Shown here piece by piece: positions 19,103 through 27,248 of a stretch of 64,000 bases of DNA. Location: contig DATGJI010000049.1 in assembly GCA_035295225.1 (NCBI GenBank), positions 28,782 to 92,781 of the forward strand, given 5' to 3'. The position numbers and the translations under genes are program-made. The stretch comes from Candidatus Eremiobacteraceae bacterium. Lineage in GTDB: Bacteria; Vulcanimicrobiota; Vulcanimicrobiia; Eremiobacterales; Eremiobacteraceae. Within the stretch, counting starts at the first letter, position 1. Every line of letters starts with the position of its first letter. The notes beneath the pieces are model-generated. The model ran no database searches. It saw nothing but the letters and a program-made list of their open reading frames with translations, and had not been told where the DNA came from.

Positions 19103-20559
19103 TGCGCGCACCGTGCAGCGCAAACGCGCACGAAGTACTCTCCCCTCCCGACAGGGCGCGTTACGTCGCAGAGCATCTTCCCCCGGATCTCTTCCGCAGC
19201 GTCGCCGGACCGGACCAAGCGGAGGTCGCCCAGACCGCTTGGCGCATCTCTCCGGAACCGTTCCCTCTCAAGCCATCCACGGTCGCGGCGTTCAAAATCC
19301 TTGGCGCCGATCTGCTCGCGTTTTATCGCGCTGTCAACAAACTGTATTATCGCAGCGTGCGCAGGACGGCCCCGCCGTTCATAGCCGAATATCTCGAGAT
19401 GGGCAAGCCGGAGCACATCGTCCGGCTGCAGCGGCAAAACCGCTTCAAGAACGACATCCCCGGCGTGATCAGGCCCGACGTCATCCTCACCGATGACGGA
19501 TTTATCGCGAGCGAATTGGACTCCGTACCCGGCGGTCTCGGCTTTGTCGGCGCGATGGGCGAGACGTACTGTCAGCTCGGCTTCGATCAGATCGGCGAGT
19601 TCGATGGAATCGTGCGCGGCTTCGTGCAAATGCTGAGCGCGCTGACGAACGGCAAAGAGAAACCGGTGGTCGCGATCACGATCTCGCGCGAATCGCATGA
19701 CTATCGCGGCGAGATGGACTGGCTTGCGGGCGCGGTGACTCGCACCGGTCTAGCGGAGGCGGTCGCGGTCTCACCCGACGAGGTCATCTTCACCGAAGAG
19801 GCGCTGGTCGTGGACACGCCGGAGGGCCGGCGCAAAGTCGACGTCCTCTATCGGTTCTTCGAACTCTTCGATCTGCTCAACATTCCTAAACAAGAACTCA
19901 TGCTTTATTCGGCGCGGCACAAACGCGTCGCATTCACCCCGCCGCCGAAGTCGTTCCTCGAGGAGAAACTGCTTTTCGCTCTGTTCCACAACCCTGCTCT
20001 CGAGACGCTCTGGCGCAAGGAGCTCGGGTCGGAGACGTTTGAGCGCCTGATAAAGATATTTCCGCAGACGTGGATACTCGATCCGCGCCCGCTGCCGCCG
20101 CAGGCCGCGATCGCCGGATTGAACACCGATGGCCGTCCGCTGCAGGCATGGAGCCAGCTGTACGGGTTATCCAAATCGGAGCGGCAGTTCGTCGTCAAGC
20201 CGTCGGGTTTCAGCGAACTCGCGTGGGGCAGCAGGGGCGTGCATGTCGCGAACGATCTCACGCACGACGAATGGATGGCCGTCATCGACGGCGGTCTCGC
20301 GATCTTCGAGCGCACACCGCACATCCTGCAGCGCTTCCACAAAGGCAAGCGCATTCAAGTTTCGTACCTGGACAACGTCACCGGCGGCGTCCGGCCGATG
20401 GATGGCCGCGTTCGGCTCTGTCCTTACTATTTCGTCGCGGGCGACGAAGCCGTGCTTTCCGGCGTCCTCGCCACGATCGCGCCGGCCGACAAGCGCCTCA
20501 TTCATGGGATGAGCGACGCAGTCATGACGACGGCGCAAGTCTCCGACACCGGCTACTGA
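19102..20559 (+). CDS. conserved protein of unknown function, possible ATP-grasp fold
   Basis: I do not recognise a named family with confidence. The 485-residue protein has no signal peptide or membrane helix. Two stretches recall circularly permuted ATP-grasp enzymes: DDGFIASELDSVPGGLGFVG near residue 145, and RQFVVKPSGFSELAWGSRGV near residue 375 followed by LQRFHKGKRIQVSYLD. These would be a substrate loop and a nucleotide-lysine strand, but the assignment is tentative. The ATG at 19102 is preceded by GGAGG at optimal distance, so I reject the upstream GTG at 19069. It converges on the aminotransferase gene with no gap. Confidence 0.85.
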   Translation: MRAPCSANAHEVLSPPDRARYVAEHLPPDLFRSVAGPDQAEVAQTAWRISPEPFPLKPSTVAAFKILGADLLAFYRAVNKLYYRSVRRTAPPFIAEYLEMGKPEHIVRLQRQNRFKNDIPGVIRPDVILTDDGFIASELDSVPGGLGFVGAMGETYCQLGFDQIGEFDGIVRGFVQMLSALTNGKEKPVVAITISRESHDYRGEMDWLAGAVTRTGLAEAVAVSPDEVIFTEEALVVDTPEGRRKVDVLYRFFELFDLLNIPKQELMLYSARHKRVAFTPPPKSFLEEKLLFALFHNPALETLWRKELGSETFERLIKIFPQTWILDPRPLPPQAAIAGLNTDGRPLQAWSQLYGLSKSERQFVVKPSGFSELAWGSRGVHVANDLTHDEWMAVIDGGLAIFERTPHILQRFHKGKRIQVSYLDNVTGGVRPMDGRVRLCPYYFVAGDEAVLSGVLATIAPADKRLIHGMSDAVMTTAQVSDTGY

Positions 20560-21690
20560 TCAGACGATCGCGTCGAGCACGCGATCGATGTCGGCCGCGG
20601 TGTTGTACCCGTGCGGCGCAACGCGAACTCCCGATTCTCTCACGGTGACTTGAACGCGCGCGTCGTCAACGCGACGCTGCAGTTCGGCCACGCTACGGCC
20701 CCCGCGTCCGACCAACACGATGCCCGACCTCGTTCCCTGCGCGACGGAACTCAAGACATCGAGGCCAGCTCGGCCGCAACCCGCGATCAGCCGGTCCGTC
20801 AGCGCGAGCACGTGCGTTTCTATTTTTTCGAATCCGGCCTTGTCGAGCAGCCGCAGACTCTCGCCGAAAGCGATCAAGCCTGGGTAGTTGATCGTTCCCC
20901 CTTCGAATCGGGCGGCGCCGGTTGCGAATTCTTGCGCGTAGTCGAGGAAGTTCATCGGGTCTCGGACCGAGCGCCATGAAGCAGACGTGGGCCGGAGGCG
21001 ATCGCAAAGATCGCGGCTCACAAAAACGACGCTCAAGCCCTGTGGCGAAAGCAGCCATTTCGCCACGCCGAAGTAGCACAGATCCGCTCCGCATGCGCGC
21101 ACGTCCAAAGGAAGCTGTCCAAAGCCCTGGATCGCGTCGATCGCGAAGATGATGCCGCGTTCACGGCACCACGCTCCGAGCGCCGCAAGATCATGGCGAT
21201 AGCCGTCGCCAAAGCTGACAAACGAAACGGCGACAAGACGCGTGCGCGGACTTGAGACGCGCTCGAGCGTCTCAACCGTCAGCCGCTCCTTCGGTGCGCG
21301 CAGGAGCTTCACACGCACGCCTTTGTCACGCAGGGAAAGCCATGGATAGGCGTTCGCGCCGAACTCATTGTCGGTCAACACGATCTCGTCGCCGGCCCGC
21401 CAGTCGATGCCGTTGGCGCCCAGGAGCGCGCCGTCCGACGTCGCGCGCATGAACGCGATCTCATCGCTTTCGGCATTGATCGCCGCGGCGACCGCAGCGC
21501 GAACGTCTTCCTTACGGGATTCGATATCGAGGATGCCGTTGCAACCATCGGCCATCTGAGCATCCATCGCGGCGACCATCGCGGCATGCGCGGGCCGCGG
21601 CAGCGGGCCCACCGCCGCATGGTTGCAATACGCCCAGCGCTCGCAGACAGGGAACAGCGCTTGGTCGAGCGGCGAAGTGCCGACCGTCAC
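20560..21690 (-). CDS. class V aminotransferase (PLP, cysteine desulfurase/epimerase-like)
   Basis: A fold-type I PLP enzyme of the class V group. Visible motifs are YCNHAAVGPLPRPAH at the start, EIAFMRATSDGALLGANGID, DGYRHDLAALGAWCRERGII followed by FAIDAIQGFGQLPLDV (PLP-contacting Asp), and the Schiff-base lysine in LCYFGVAKWLLSPQGLSVVF. Members include isopenicillin-N-epimerase-like and SufS-like enzymes; the reaction here cannot be fixed. The frame is open to 21816, but that would overlap the divergent CAP gene, so I start at the GTG at 21690. The N-terminus is uncertain. Confidence 0.88.
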   Translation of the reverse strand: MTVGTSPLDQALFPVCERWAYCNHAAVGPLPRPAHAAMVAAMDAQMADGCNGILDIESRKEDVRAAVAAAINAESDEIAFMRATSDGALLGANGIDWRAGDEIVLTDNEFGANAYPWLSLRDKGVRVKLLRAPKERLTVETLERVSSPRTRLVAVSFVSFGDGYRHDLAALGAWCRERGIIFAIDAIQGFGQLPLDVRACGADLCYFGVAKWLLSPQGLSVVFVSRDLCDRLRPTSASWRSVRDPMNFLDYAQEFATGAARFEGGTINYPGLIAFGESLRLLDKAGFEKIETHVLALTDRLIAGCGRAGLDVLSSVAQGTRSGIVLVGRGGRSVAELQRRVDDARVQVTVRESGVRVAPHGYNTAADIDRVLDAIV

Positions 21691-21797
21691 ATTGTTTGCG
21701 ATCGTCAACGTTTTGTGGTCTCCGTCACCGCGCCGCGCACGCGTTTCTGGGAACAATCGATTCGATGCGTTGAACAAGGGAGACCACCGTACCTTCG

Positions 21798-22583
21798 ATG
21801 CTCCGACGACCTGCATTCACGTTGTGCGCGACGATCGCCGCGCTGACTTTGGCATGCATGCAATGCGCGCCGGCTTCGTCGATCCCGACGCTCGCGGATG
21901 GCGAGCACGTTCTCGTCGCAGTCGAGCCGCTGCTCGCATCCATGCAGATCGCATACTCCCTCAACGCCGGTCACTTGGTCGTGGGCGACCACGCGTACAT
22001 CGGGCCCATGGTCATCGACGACGGGCTGCACTACGCGGAGTCGCGCGCCATCGCGAGTTTTCTCAACCTCTCCATCGTGTACGAAAACGGCGTGATGACG
22101 TTCGCGCCGCCCGCCCCGCGTTCCGGAGCCGGGAGCGCTGCTCCGCCCGACGACATGATGCGGGCACTGCGCGATCGGCTGCTCGGCCTGCTGAATGCGC
22201 ATCGCGCGGCCGCCGGACTTCGTCCGCTCGCCTTCGACAGCACCGCCGGTTCTGCGGCAGAGATGCAGGCCGAAGATATGGAAAACGCAGGCATCATGCG
22301 TCACACGGACAGCATGGGGCGCAGCCCGTTTGAGCGCTTCAAGAGCTTCGGCGGTCGTGCGTCGCTCTACGGTGAGAATGTCGCCTATTACGGGCTCCAG
22401 CTCAGCGACGAGCAGAATCTGTGGACCGCGATCGATAAACTCGATGCGATGATGATGGCCGAACAGCCGCCCGACGACGGCCACCGCCGGGCCATCCTCA
22501 ATCCCGCATTTCAGTCGGTTGGATTCGGCCTCGCTTCAGGATCGAACGGGATCTATCTCGCCGAGGATTTCTTCGCGCGCTAA
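21798..22583 (+). CDS. secreted CAP/SCP-domain protein with stalk-like N-terminal domain
   Basis: An N-terminal signal sequence (MLRRPAFTLCATIAALTLAC) leads into about 80 residues resembling a copper-amine-oxidase-type stalk domain (GEHVLVAVEPLLASM, then SRAIASFLNLSIVYENGVMT). The C-terminal half is a CAP (cysteine-rich secretory/PR-1) domain with LLNAHRAAAGLRPLAFDSTA, IMRHTDSMGRSPFERFKSFG, YGENVAYYG and PDDGHRRAILNPAFQSVGFG, which hold the usual His and Glu cleft residues. Bacterial CAP proteins are extracellular and mostly of unknown function. It converges on the binding-protein gene with a 7-bp gap. Confidence 0.88.
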   Translation: MLRRPAFTLCATIAALTLACMQCAPASSIPTLADGEHVLVAVEPLLASMQIAYSLNAGHLVVGDHAYIGPMVIDDGLHYAESRAIASFLNLSIVYENGVMTFAPPAPRSGAGSAAPPDDMMRALRDRLLGLLNAHRAAAGLRPLAFDSTAGSAAEMQAEDMENAGIMRHTDSMGRSPFERFKSFGGRASLYGENVAYYGLQLSDEQNLWTAIDKLDAMMMAEQPPDDGHRRAILNPAFQSVGFGLASGSNGIYLAEDFFAR

Positions 22584-22590
22584 CGCGCTC

Positions 22591-24228
22591 CTAATGCAGC
22601 GCCCATCGCCACGACTGCCATTGCGGGATTATTCCGCGCGACGGCGCGTACTCTGAAAGACCGTCGGTCACCATGCCGACGCGATCTCTGAAATAAAGCG
22701 GCAGACCTGCCATGGCCTCCATGCGAACTCGTTGGATCTGGGCGTAGAGCACCTTGCGGCGGGCGCGATCGTTGAGCGCGAGGCCTTCTTCCTCCAGGGC
22801 GTCCAGATGCGGATCGCAATATCTGCTATCGTTGGCACCCGAGGGCGAAAAGTATGCGCAACCGTCATCGTTGAGCGCGCCCGGATCGTAGTTGACGCTA
22901 AAACTGTACGTCGCGAGGTCGAAGTTCGCGGTCCGCACCGGGCCGTTCAGATTGAAGATCAAATCGTACGGATAGTCTTTTATCGTCATGTCAGCGCCCA
23001 CACGCCGCAGATCGGCTTGCACAAGAGCGGCGAGCTGCGCGCCCGCGCCGTCACCGGCGATCGCGACGAGCACCATGCTCAGTCGCGTGCCCGCGCGATA
23101 CCGAAACCCATCCGGCGCCAAGCGCCAACCCGCTTGGTCAAGGAGCGCCGCAGCACGTGCGGGATCGTGCGGATAGCGCGGCACGTCCTTCGTATACCCC
23201 CAGCTCCAGTTCGGCAGCCATTCATCGGCCAGCGTGCCCGCATCGTGGACGACGTCGTGCAGTATACGCGAGCGATCCACAGCAAACGCGACGGCGCGCC
23301 GCACAAGAACATCGTCGAGCGGCGCACGGGACGTGTTCATATCAAGCACGCTGAGGCGGAGGCTCGGCGAGACCACCGGATGCATGCCGGTGACGGTCGC
23401 GAACTGCGGCAACCGTTGCGGTCCCGCATCGAAGTCGGCGTCGATCTCGCCTGCGCGAAATCCGACGAGTTCGTTCTCGGTCGACGGTCTGGAACTGAAG
23501 ATGATCTGGCGCAGCGACGGCGCGCCGCGCCAGTAGTGCGGATTGGCGACAAGCGTGATCGGGCCACCGCGCACCCACGACTGCACGACAAACGGCCCGG
23601 TGCCGATCGGCTGGGCGCTATAGGGAGCGTCGTTCATCTCTTTCAAACCGGCGATCAAGTGGGCGGGCATCACGGCGATCGGCCCCTCTTGGATCGCGGC
23701 GAAGAACCGCGACACGAACGGCGCGTATGGTTTCGCGAGATGCACGATCACTGTGTGCGCATCCGGTGCGTCGATCGTCACGACCTGGGTATAGCCGTCG
23801 CGCTCTTGCACGTTGTTACGCGGATTCATCACCTGGCGCCAGGACGCGATGACGTCCGCAGACGTGAAGGGCGCTCCATCCGACCACGTGACGCCTCGCC
23901 TGAGGCGATACGTGATGCGCAAGCCGTCGCGGCTCACGCCGCCATTCTCGATACTGGGCACGCTTTCGCAGAGGACGGGAACGATATTTCCCTTATCGTC
24001 CAGCTGCACCAAGTATTCGAGCGTATAGCTCGCGAGTTGATAGACGAAATCTGCGCCGGAAAGCATGGGATTGAGCGTCGTCGGATCCGAGATGTCGCTG
24101 ATGCGGAGCACGCCCGGCCGAGCGCGCGGCTGCGGCCCGATGCCGCTGGAAAGACGACCGCAACCTGCGAGGATCGACGCGGCCGCCGCACTCGTCGCAA
24201 TCGCCATGACGATGTCATATCTGCGCAC
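22591..24228 (-). CDS. ABC transporter substrate-binding lipoprotein, family 5 (peptide/nickel type)
   Basis: From the GTG at 24228 the protein starts VRRYDIVMAIATSAAAASIL followed by AGCGR, a lipoprotein signal with lipobox ILAGC. The mature part is an SBP family 5 protein: DPTTLNPMLSGADFVYQLAS, RRGVTWSDGAPFTSADVIAS, PIGTGPFVVQSW, RRAVAFAVDRSRIL and a C-terminal DRARRKVLYAQIQ. It would capture oligopeptides or similar solutes outside the membrane. No permease or ATPase partner is adjacent, so it is an orphan binding protein here. The frame is open to 24426, but upstream codons encode no signal. Confidence 0.9.
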   Translation of the reverse strand: MRRYDIVMAIATSAAAASILAGCGRLSSGIGPQPRARPGVLRISDISDPTTLNPMLSGADFVYQLASYTLEYLVQLDDKGNIVPVLCESVPSIENGGVSRDGLRITYRLRRGVTWSDGAPFTSADVIASWRQVMNPRNNVQERDGYTQVVTIDAPDAHTVIVHLAKPYAPFVSRFFAAIQEGPIAVMPAHLIAGLKEMNDAPYSAQPIGTGPFVVQSWVRGGPITLVANPHYWRGAPSLRQIIFSSRPSTENELVGFRAGEIDADFDAGPQRLPQFATVTGMHPVVSPSLRLSVLDMNTSRAPLDDVLVRRAVAFAVDRSRILHDVVHDAGTLADEWLPNWSWGYTKDVPRYPHDPARAAALLDQAGWRLAPDGFRYRAGTRLSMVLVAIAGDGAGAQLAALVQADLRRVGADMTIKDYPYDLIFNLNGPVRTANFDLATYSFSVNYDPGALNDDGCAYFSPSGANDSRYCDPHLDALEEEGLALNDRARRKVLYAQIQRVRMEAMAGLPLYFRDRVGMVTDGLSEYAPSRGIIPQWQSWRWALH

Positions 24229-24342
24229 GATGGACGTCTGCCATTCCCTGCCGTCGCACGCAATTCTTGCGAGGCAGGGTCCGCCGTCTGCTTGACCCAA
24301 CCTGTCGAGGTCAGCGATCATTTTGCGAAAGGGTCTTTTTCC

Positions 24343-25230
24343 ATGCGGGAGATCAAGCGAGTCGGCGTGTGCGGCTGCGGCCTCATGGGGTCCGGCATCG
24401 CGCAAGTCGCGGCTATGGCCGGTCATGACGTCGTCATACTCGAAGCCGTTCAGACTGCGCTCGACAAGGGCGTCGCGGCCATCGGCGCTTCACTTGGCAA
24501 ATTTGCAGAGAAGGGCAAGACGCCCGACGGCCAGCCGTTCGACGCGAGTCTTCGCGACGCAACGCTTGGCCGAATCAAGACGACGACGAGCGTCGCCGAT
24601 CTTGCCTCTTGCGATCTCGTCATCGAGGCGATTGTCGAGAACATGGCGATAAAGCGGGAGCTCTTCGCCAAACTTGACTCGCTCCTGGCACCCGGTGCAA
24701 TCATCTGCTCGAACACGTCGAGTCTCTGCGTGATCGAGATGGCGGCTGCGACCAAGCGTCCGGAGCTGGTCGCCGGTCTCCACTTCTTCAACCCGGTCCC
24801 CATCATGAAACTCGTCGAAGTCGTCAAGACGATCGTGACGAGCCAGGAGACGATCGACGCGCTGTATGCGTTCGCCAAGAAGTTAGGCAAGACGCCGGTG
24901 CTCGCGCAAGATACGCCGGGATTTATCGTCAATCGGCTCCTCGTGCCCTATCTGCTCTACGCCATCCGGGCGTACGAAGCCGGCCTCGCTTCTCGCGAAG
25001 ACATCGACGAAGGCATGAAGCTCGGTTGCGGCTATCCCATGGGACCGCTGACGCTCCTCGACTTTGTCGGCTTGGACACGACGTATTTCATCGCCGAGAT
25101 CATGTTCGATGAGTTCAAAGACCCGATGATGGCGCCGCCCCCGCTGCTCAAGCGCATGGTGCTCGCAGGACATCATGGCAGAAAGTCGGGCCGCGGCTTT
25201 TATGACTACTCAACAGCCACGAAGAAGTAA
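24343..25230 (+). CDS. 3-hydroxybutyryl-CoA / 3-hydroxyacyl-CoA dehydrogenase
   Basis: NAD-dependent oxidation of (S)-3-hydroxyacyl-CoA to the 3-ketoacyl form. The Rossmann motif VGVCGCGLMGSGIAQVAAMA opens the protein. SNTSSLCVIEMA and GLHFFNPVPIMKLVEVV (catalytic His) follow, then NRLLVPYLLYAIRAYEAGLA and MGPLTLLDFVGLDTT. At 295 residues it matches the short Hbd/PaaH type. The ATG at 24343 is preceded by GAAAGGG. The reading frame stays open for a further 1.6 kb upstream, opposite the binding-protein gene, but that part is only a high-GC shadow. It is first in a three-gene set with SCP2 and enoyl-CoA hydratase. Confidence 0.95.
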   Translation: MREIKRVGVCGCGLMGSGIAQVAAMAGHDVVILEAVQTALDKGVAAIGASLGKFAEKGKTPDGQPFDASLRDATLGRIKTTTSVADLASCDLVIEAIVENMAIKRELFAKLDSLLAPGAIICSNTSSLCVIEMAAATKRPELVAGLHFFNPVPIMKLVEVVKTIVTSQETIDALYAFAKKLGKTPVLAQDTPGFIVNRLLVPYLLYAIRAYEAGLASREDIDEGMKLGCGYPMGPLTLLDFVGLDTTYFIAEIMFDEFKDPMMAPPPLLKRMVLAGHHGRKSGRGFYDYSTATKK

Positions 25231-25236
25231 GCTTGC

Positions 25237-25653
25237 GTGAGTTTGGATCTGTTCGGCGGCGATTGGCTGAACGCGTGGCAAAGTGAACTCAATGCCAACG
25301 TGGCCTATAGGGACGCGGCCGCGCAGTGGGAATGGCCGCTGATCCTCTGCGCGTGCGGGGAAGACGGATCGCAAAAAGTCTGCGCGTTTCTCGATCTTTG
25401 GCGCGGCGAGTGCCGCGAGGCGCGACCGGCGATCGCTGCCGATGACGAGCGGGCACGGTTCATCATCAGCGGATCGTTCGCGGTCTGGAAGCAGGTCTTG
25501 GACGGTCACCTCGAAGTGGTCTCAGCGATCATGCTGCGCAGGCTCGCGCTCGACAAAGGCAGCGTCTCGAGTCTGCTCGGGTATATCGGAGCCGCGAAAG
25601 CGCTCGTGGTGACTGCCGCAGCTCTGGATACGGCCTATCCGGCCGGCACGTGA
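25237..25653 (+). CDS. SCP2 sterol-binding-like domain protein
   Basis: A 138-residue single-domain protein starting at a GTG 6 bp after the dehydrogenase stop. The pattern ADDERARFIISGSFAVWKQV, LDGHLEVVSAIMLRRLALDK and GSVSSLLGYIGAAKALVVTA is the usual SCP2 layout, with a strand-rich core and an amphipathic C-terminal helix that cover a lipid or acyl-CoA pocket. Its place between two beta-oxidation-type enzymes fits a role in acyl-CoA handling. Assignment rests on pattern only. Confidence 0.75.
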   Translation: MSLDLFGGDWLNAWQSELNANVAYRDAAAQWEWPLILCACGEDGSQKVCAFLDLWRGECREARPAIAADDERARFIISGSFAVWKQVLDGHLEVVSAIMLRRLALDKGSVSSLLGYIGAAKALVVTAAALDTAYPAGT

Positions 25654-25663
25654 GGAGACAAGA

Positions 25664-26449
25664 GTGAACTACGAGACCATCCTTTTAGAGAAGAGCGCGG
25701 GCGTGGCGACGATCACGCTCAACCGGCCCAAGGCCCTTAACGCGCTCAACGAAGCCGTGCTTTCCGAACTCGTCACGGTGATCGACGAGTTGGAGGCCGA
25801 TCCGAACATCCGAGCTGTCATCGTCACCGGCGCCGGCGACAAGGCGTTTGCGGCGGGTGCGGATATCGGAGAACTCAGCCGGCTTGAAGATCGAGCAGCG
25901 GCCTCCGCCAAGGCGCGCGCCGGACATCGTGTCACGGCGAAGATCGAGCATTCTCGTCTGCCGTTCATCATGGCGATCAACGGCTTTGCGCTCGGCGGCG
26001 GTCTCGAGCTTGCGATGGCCGGCGACATGCGCATCGCCGCCTCAAACGCGAAGCTGGGTCAGCCGGAAGTGAACTTGGGCATCATCGCCGGTTTCGGCGG
26101 TTCGCAACGGTTGCCGCGGCTGGTCGGTCAAGGCATGGCCTCTTATCTTCTGCTCACCGGCGAGATGATCACAGCCGACGAAGCCAAGCAGGCAAACCTC
26201 GTCGAGAAAGTCGTGGCGCCGGAAGCGCTTATGACGGAAGTCAAACGCATCGCGAGCGTCGTCGCCGCAAAGGCGCCTCTGGCGATCGACGCGACCAAGC
26301 GCGCGATCCATAAGGGAATGATGCTCGATCTTCACGATGCGCTGGACCTCGAAGCCGAAGAATTCGGGGCCATCGCGATCAGCGCCGATGCACGCGAAGG
26401 CACCGCCGCCTTCTTGGAAAAACGCGCTCCGCGCTTCACCGGATCCTAA
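25664..26449 (+). CDS. enoyl-CoA hydratase (crotonase family)
   Basis: Hydrates trans-2-enoyl-CoA to 3-hydroxyacyl-CoA. The family sequence is complete: TITLNRPKALNALNEAVLSE, DKAFAAGADIGEL (oxyanion hole), FALGGGLELAMAGDMRIA, and AKLGQPEVNLGIIAGFGGSQ followed by RLPRLVG, carrying both catalytic glutamates. The 261-residue length is normal. The GTG start has an AGGAG ribosome site six bases upstream and lies 10 bp after the SCP2 gene. With the dehydrogenase, the thiolase at 27.2 kb and the ligase at 15.6 kb it could run short-chain beta-oxidation or its reverse. Confidence 0.95.
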   Translation: MNYETILLEKSAGVATITLNRPKALNALNEAVLSELVTVIDELEADPNIRAVIVTGAGDKAFAAGADIGELSRLEDRAAASAKARAGHRVTAKIEHSRLPFIMAINGFALGGGLELAMAGDMRIAASNAKLGQPEVNLGIIAGFGGSQRLPRLVGQGMASYLLLTGEMITADEAKQANLVEKVVAPEALMTEVKRIASVVAAKAPLAIDATKRAIHKGMMLDLHDALDLEAEEFGAIAISADAREGTAAFLEKRAPRFTGS

Positions 26450-26472
26450 CATCGGGGATCGACTGTCGGCGT

Positions 26473-26492
26473 GGGCCGACGAACGTCGGCCC
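26473..26492. terminator. palindrome between convergent genes (GGGCCGAC family)
   Basis: Inverted repeat GGGCCGAC-GAAC-GTCGGCCC between the convergent enoyl-CoA hydratase and RDD genes, with a CCTTC tail on the plus side. Arms are identical to those at 17151-17170. Probably a bidirectional terminator of a repeated type. Confidence 0.55.
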
Positions 26493-26510
26493 CTTCATTC
26501 AAAGCCTCAT

Positions 26511-27248
26511 TCAGAGGCGGGCGACTTGGGTGCGCGCGAGCTGGACGAGCTGCTGCGACGCACTCGCGCCGTCCGCCCAGCCGAAGACTGCCCACGAGAC
26601 GGCGGCGGTGACCGCGAGGGCCGCGAGCGGCGCGAGGCGCCCCATCCGCGAATTCGCCACGCGCGTACCCGAAACGAAGTCTCCGAGTCGCTGTCGCCGG
26701 CTTGTGACGGTCGCAAGAGCGAAGCCGATCGCGCAGAGATCGAGCGGCTTCACGATGTTGCGGATCAGTGCGCGGCCCATTCCAATCCGTCTGCCGTCCG
26801 TGCGCACCACGCCAAGGCCGACGAGACCTTTGCCGAGCGTCGCCCCGAACATCGCTTCCGCGATGACGCAATACAGTATGATGGCGGCACCGACCGCAGG
26901 CCAGAGCACGGCGTCCACGGTCCAGCCGGCGCCGCCCGCGCGGTCGTGTAGAGCGCTCAACGCGGCCAAAACGCCGAGCGCGATGAGAAAGCCTGCCCCG
27001 AAAATATCAAAGACCAGAGCGGTCGTGCGCCGCGCGATATAGACGCCGACGTCGCCGATCTCCGGCGTGGCCGGCGCAACCATGGGCGTGGCTGTTGACG
27101 TCGGCTTCGTCGCCGACGAAGCCGGGCGCGGTGCGGACTGCGATTGAGCCGGCGCCGCGGTATCCGGCCGGTCCATGACCGCACCGCAAGCCGTGCAGAA
27201 CGCCGTGCGTTCGGGTTGCGCCGCGCCGCACTTCCGGCACGCCGGCAT
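26511..27248 (-). CDS. zinc-ribbon plus RDD-family membrane protein
   Basis: The N-terminus MPACRKCGAAQPERTAFCTA followed by CGA is a CxxC...CxxC zinc ribbon. A Pro/Ser/Thr-rich linker of about 40 residues follows. Then comes an RDD domain with IARRTTALVFDIFGAGFLIA (first helix with the Arg and Asp), AMFGATLGKGLVGLGVVRTD and RRQRLGDFVSGTRV. One further C-terminal helix is present. RDD proteins are small integral membrane proteins of largely unknown, sometimes ion-antiport, function. The ATG at 27248 overlaps the thiolase stop (ATGA), so the gene belongs to the leu-thiolase operon. Confidence 0.88.
   Translation of the reverse strand: MPACRKCGAAQPERTAFCTACGAVMDRPDTAAPAQSQSAPRPASSATKPTSTATPMVAPATPEIGDVGVYIARRTTALVFDIFGAGFLIALGVLAALSALHDRAGGAGWTVDAVLWPAVGAAIILYCVIAEAMFGATLGKGLVGLGVVRTDGRRIGMGRALIRNIVKPLDLCAIGFALATVTSRRQRLGDFVSGTRVANSRMGRLAPLAALAVTAAVSWAVFGWADGASASQQLVQLARTQVARL

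Noticed and set aside
22732..24342. Very long open frame opposite the binding-protein gene, in frame with the hydroxyacyl-CoA dehydrogenase
   Set aside because: The sequence is Arg/His-rich without any family pattern and lies antisense to a clear SBP family 5 lipoprotein. It is a G+C-rich shadow; the dehydrogenase starts at 24343 with a ribosome site.
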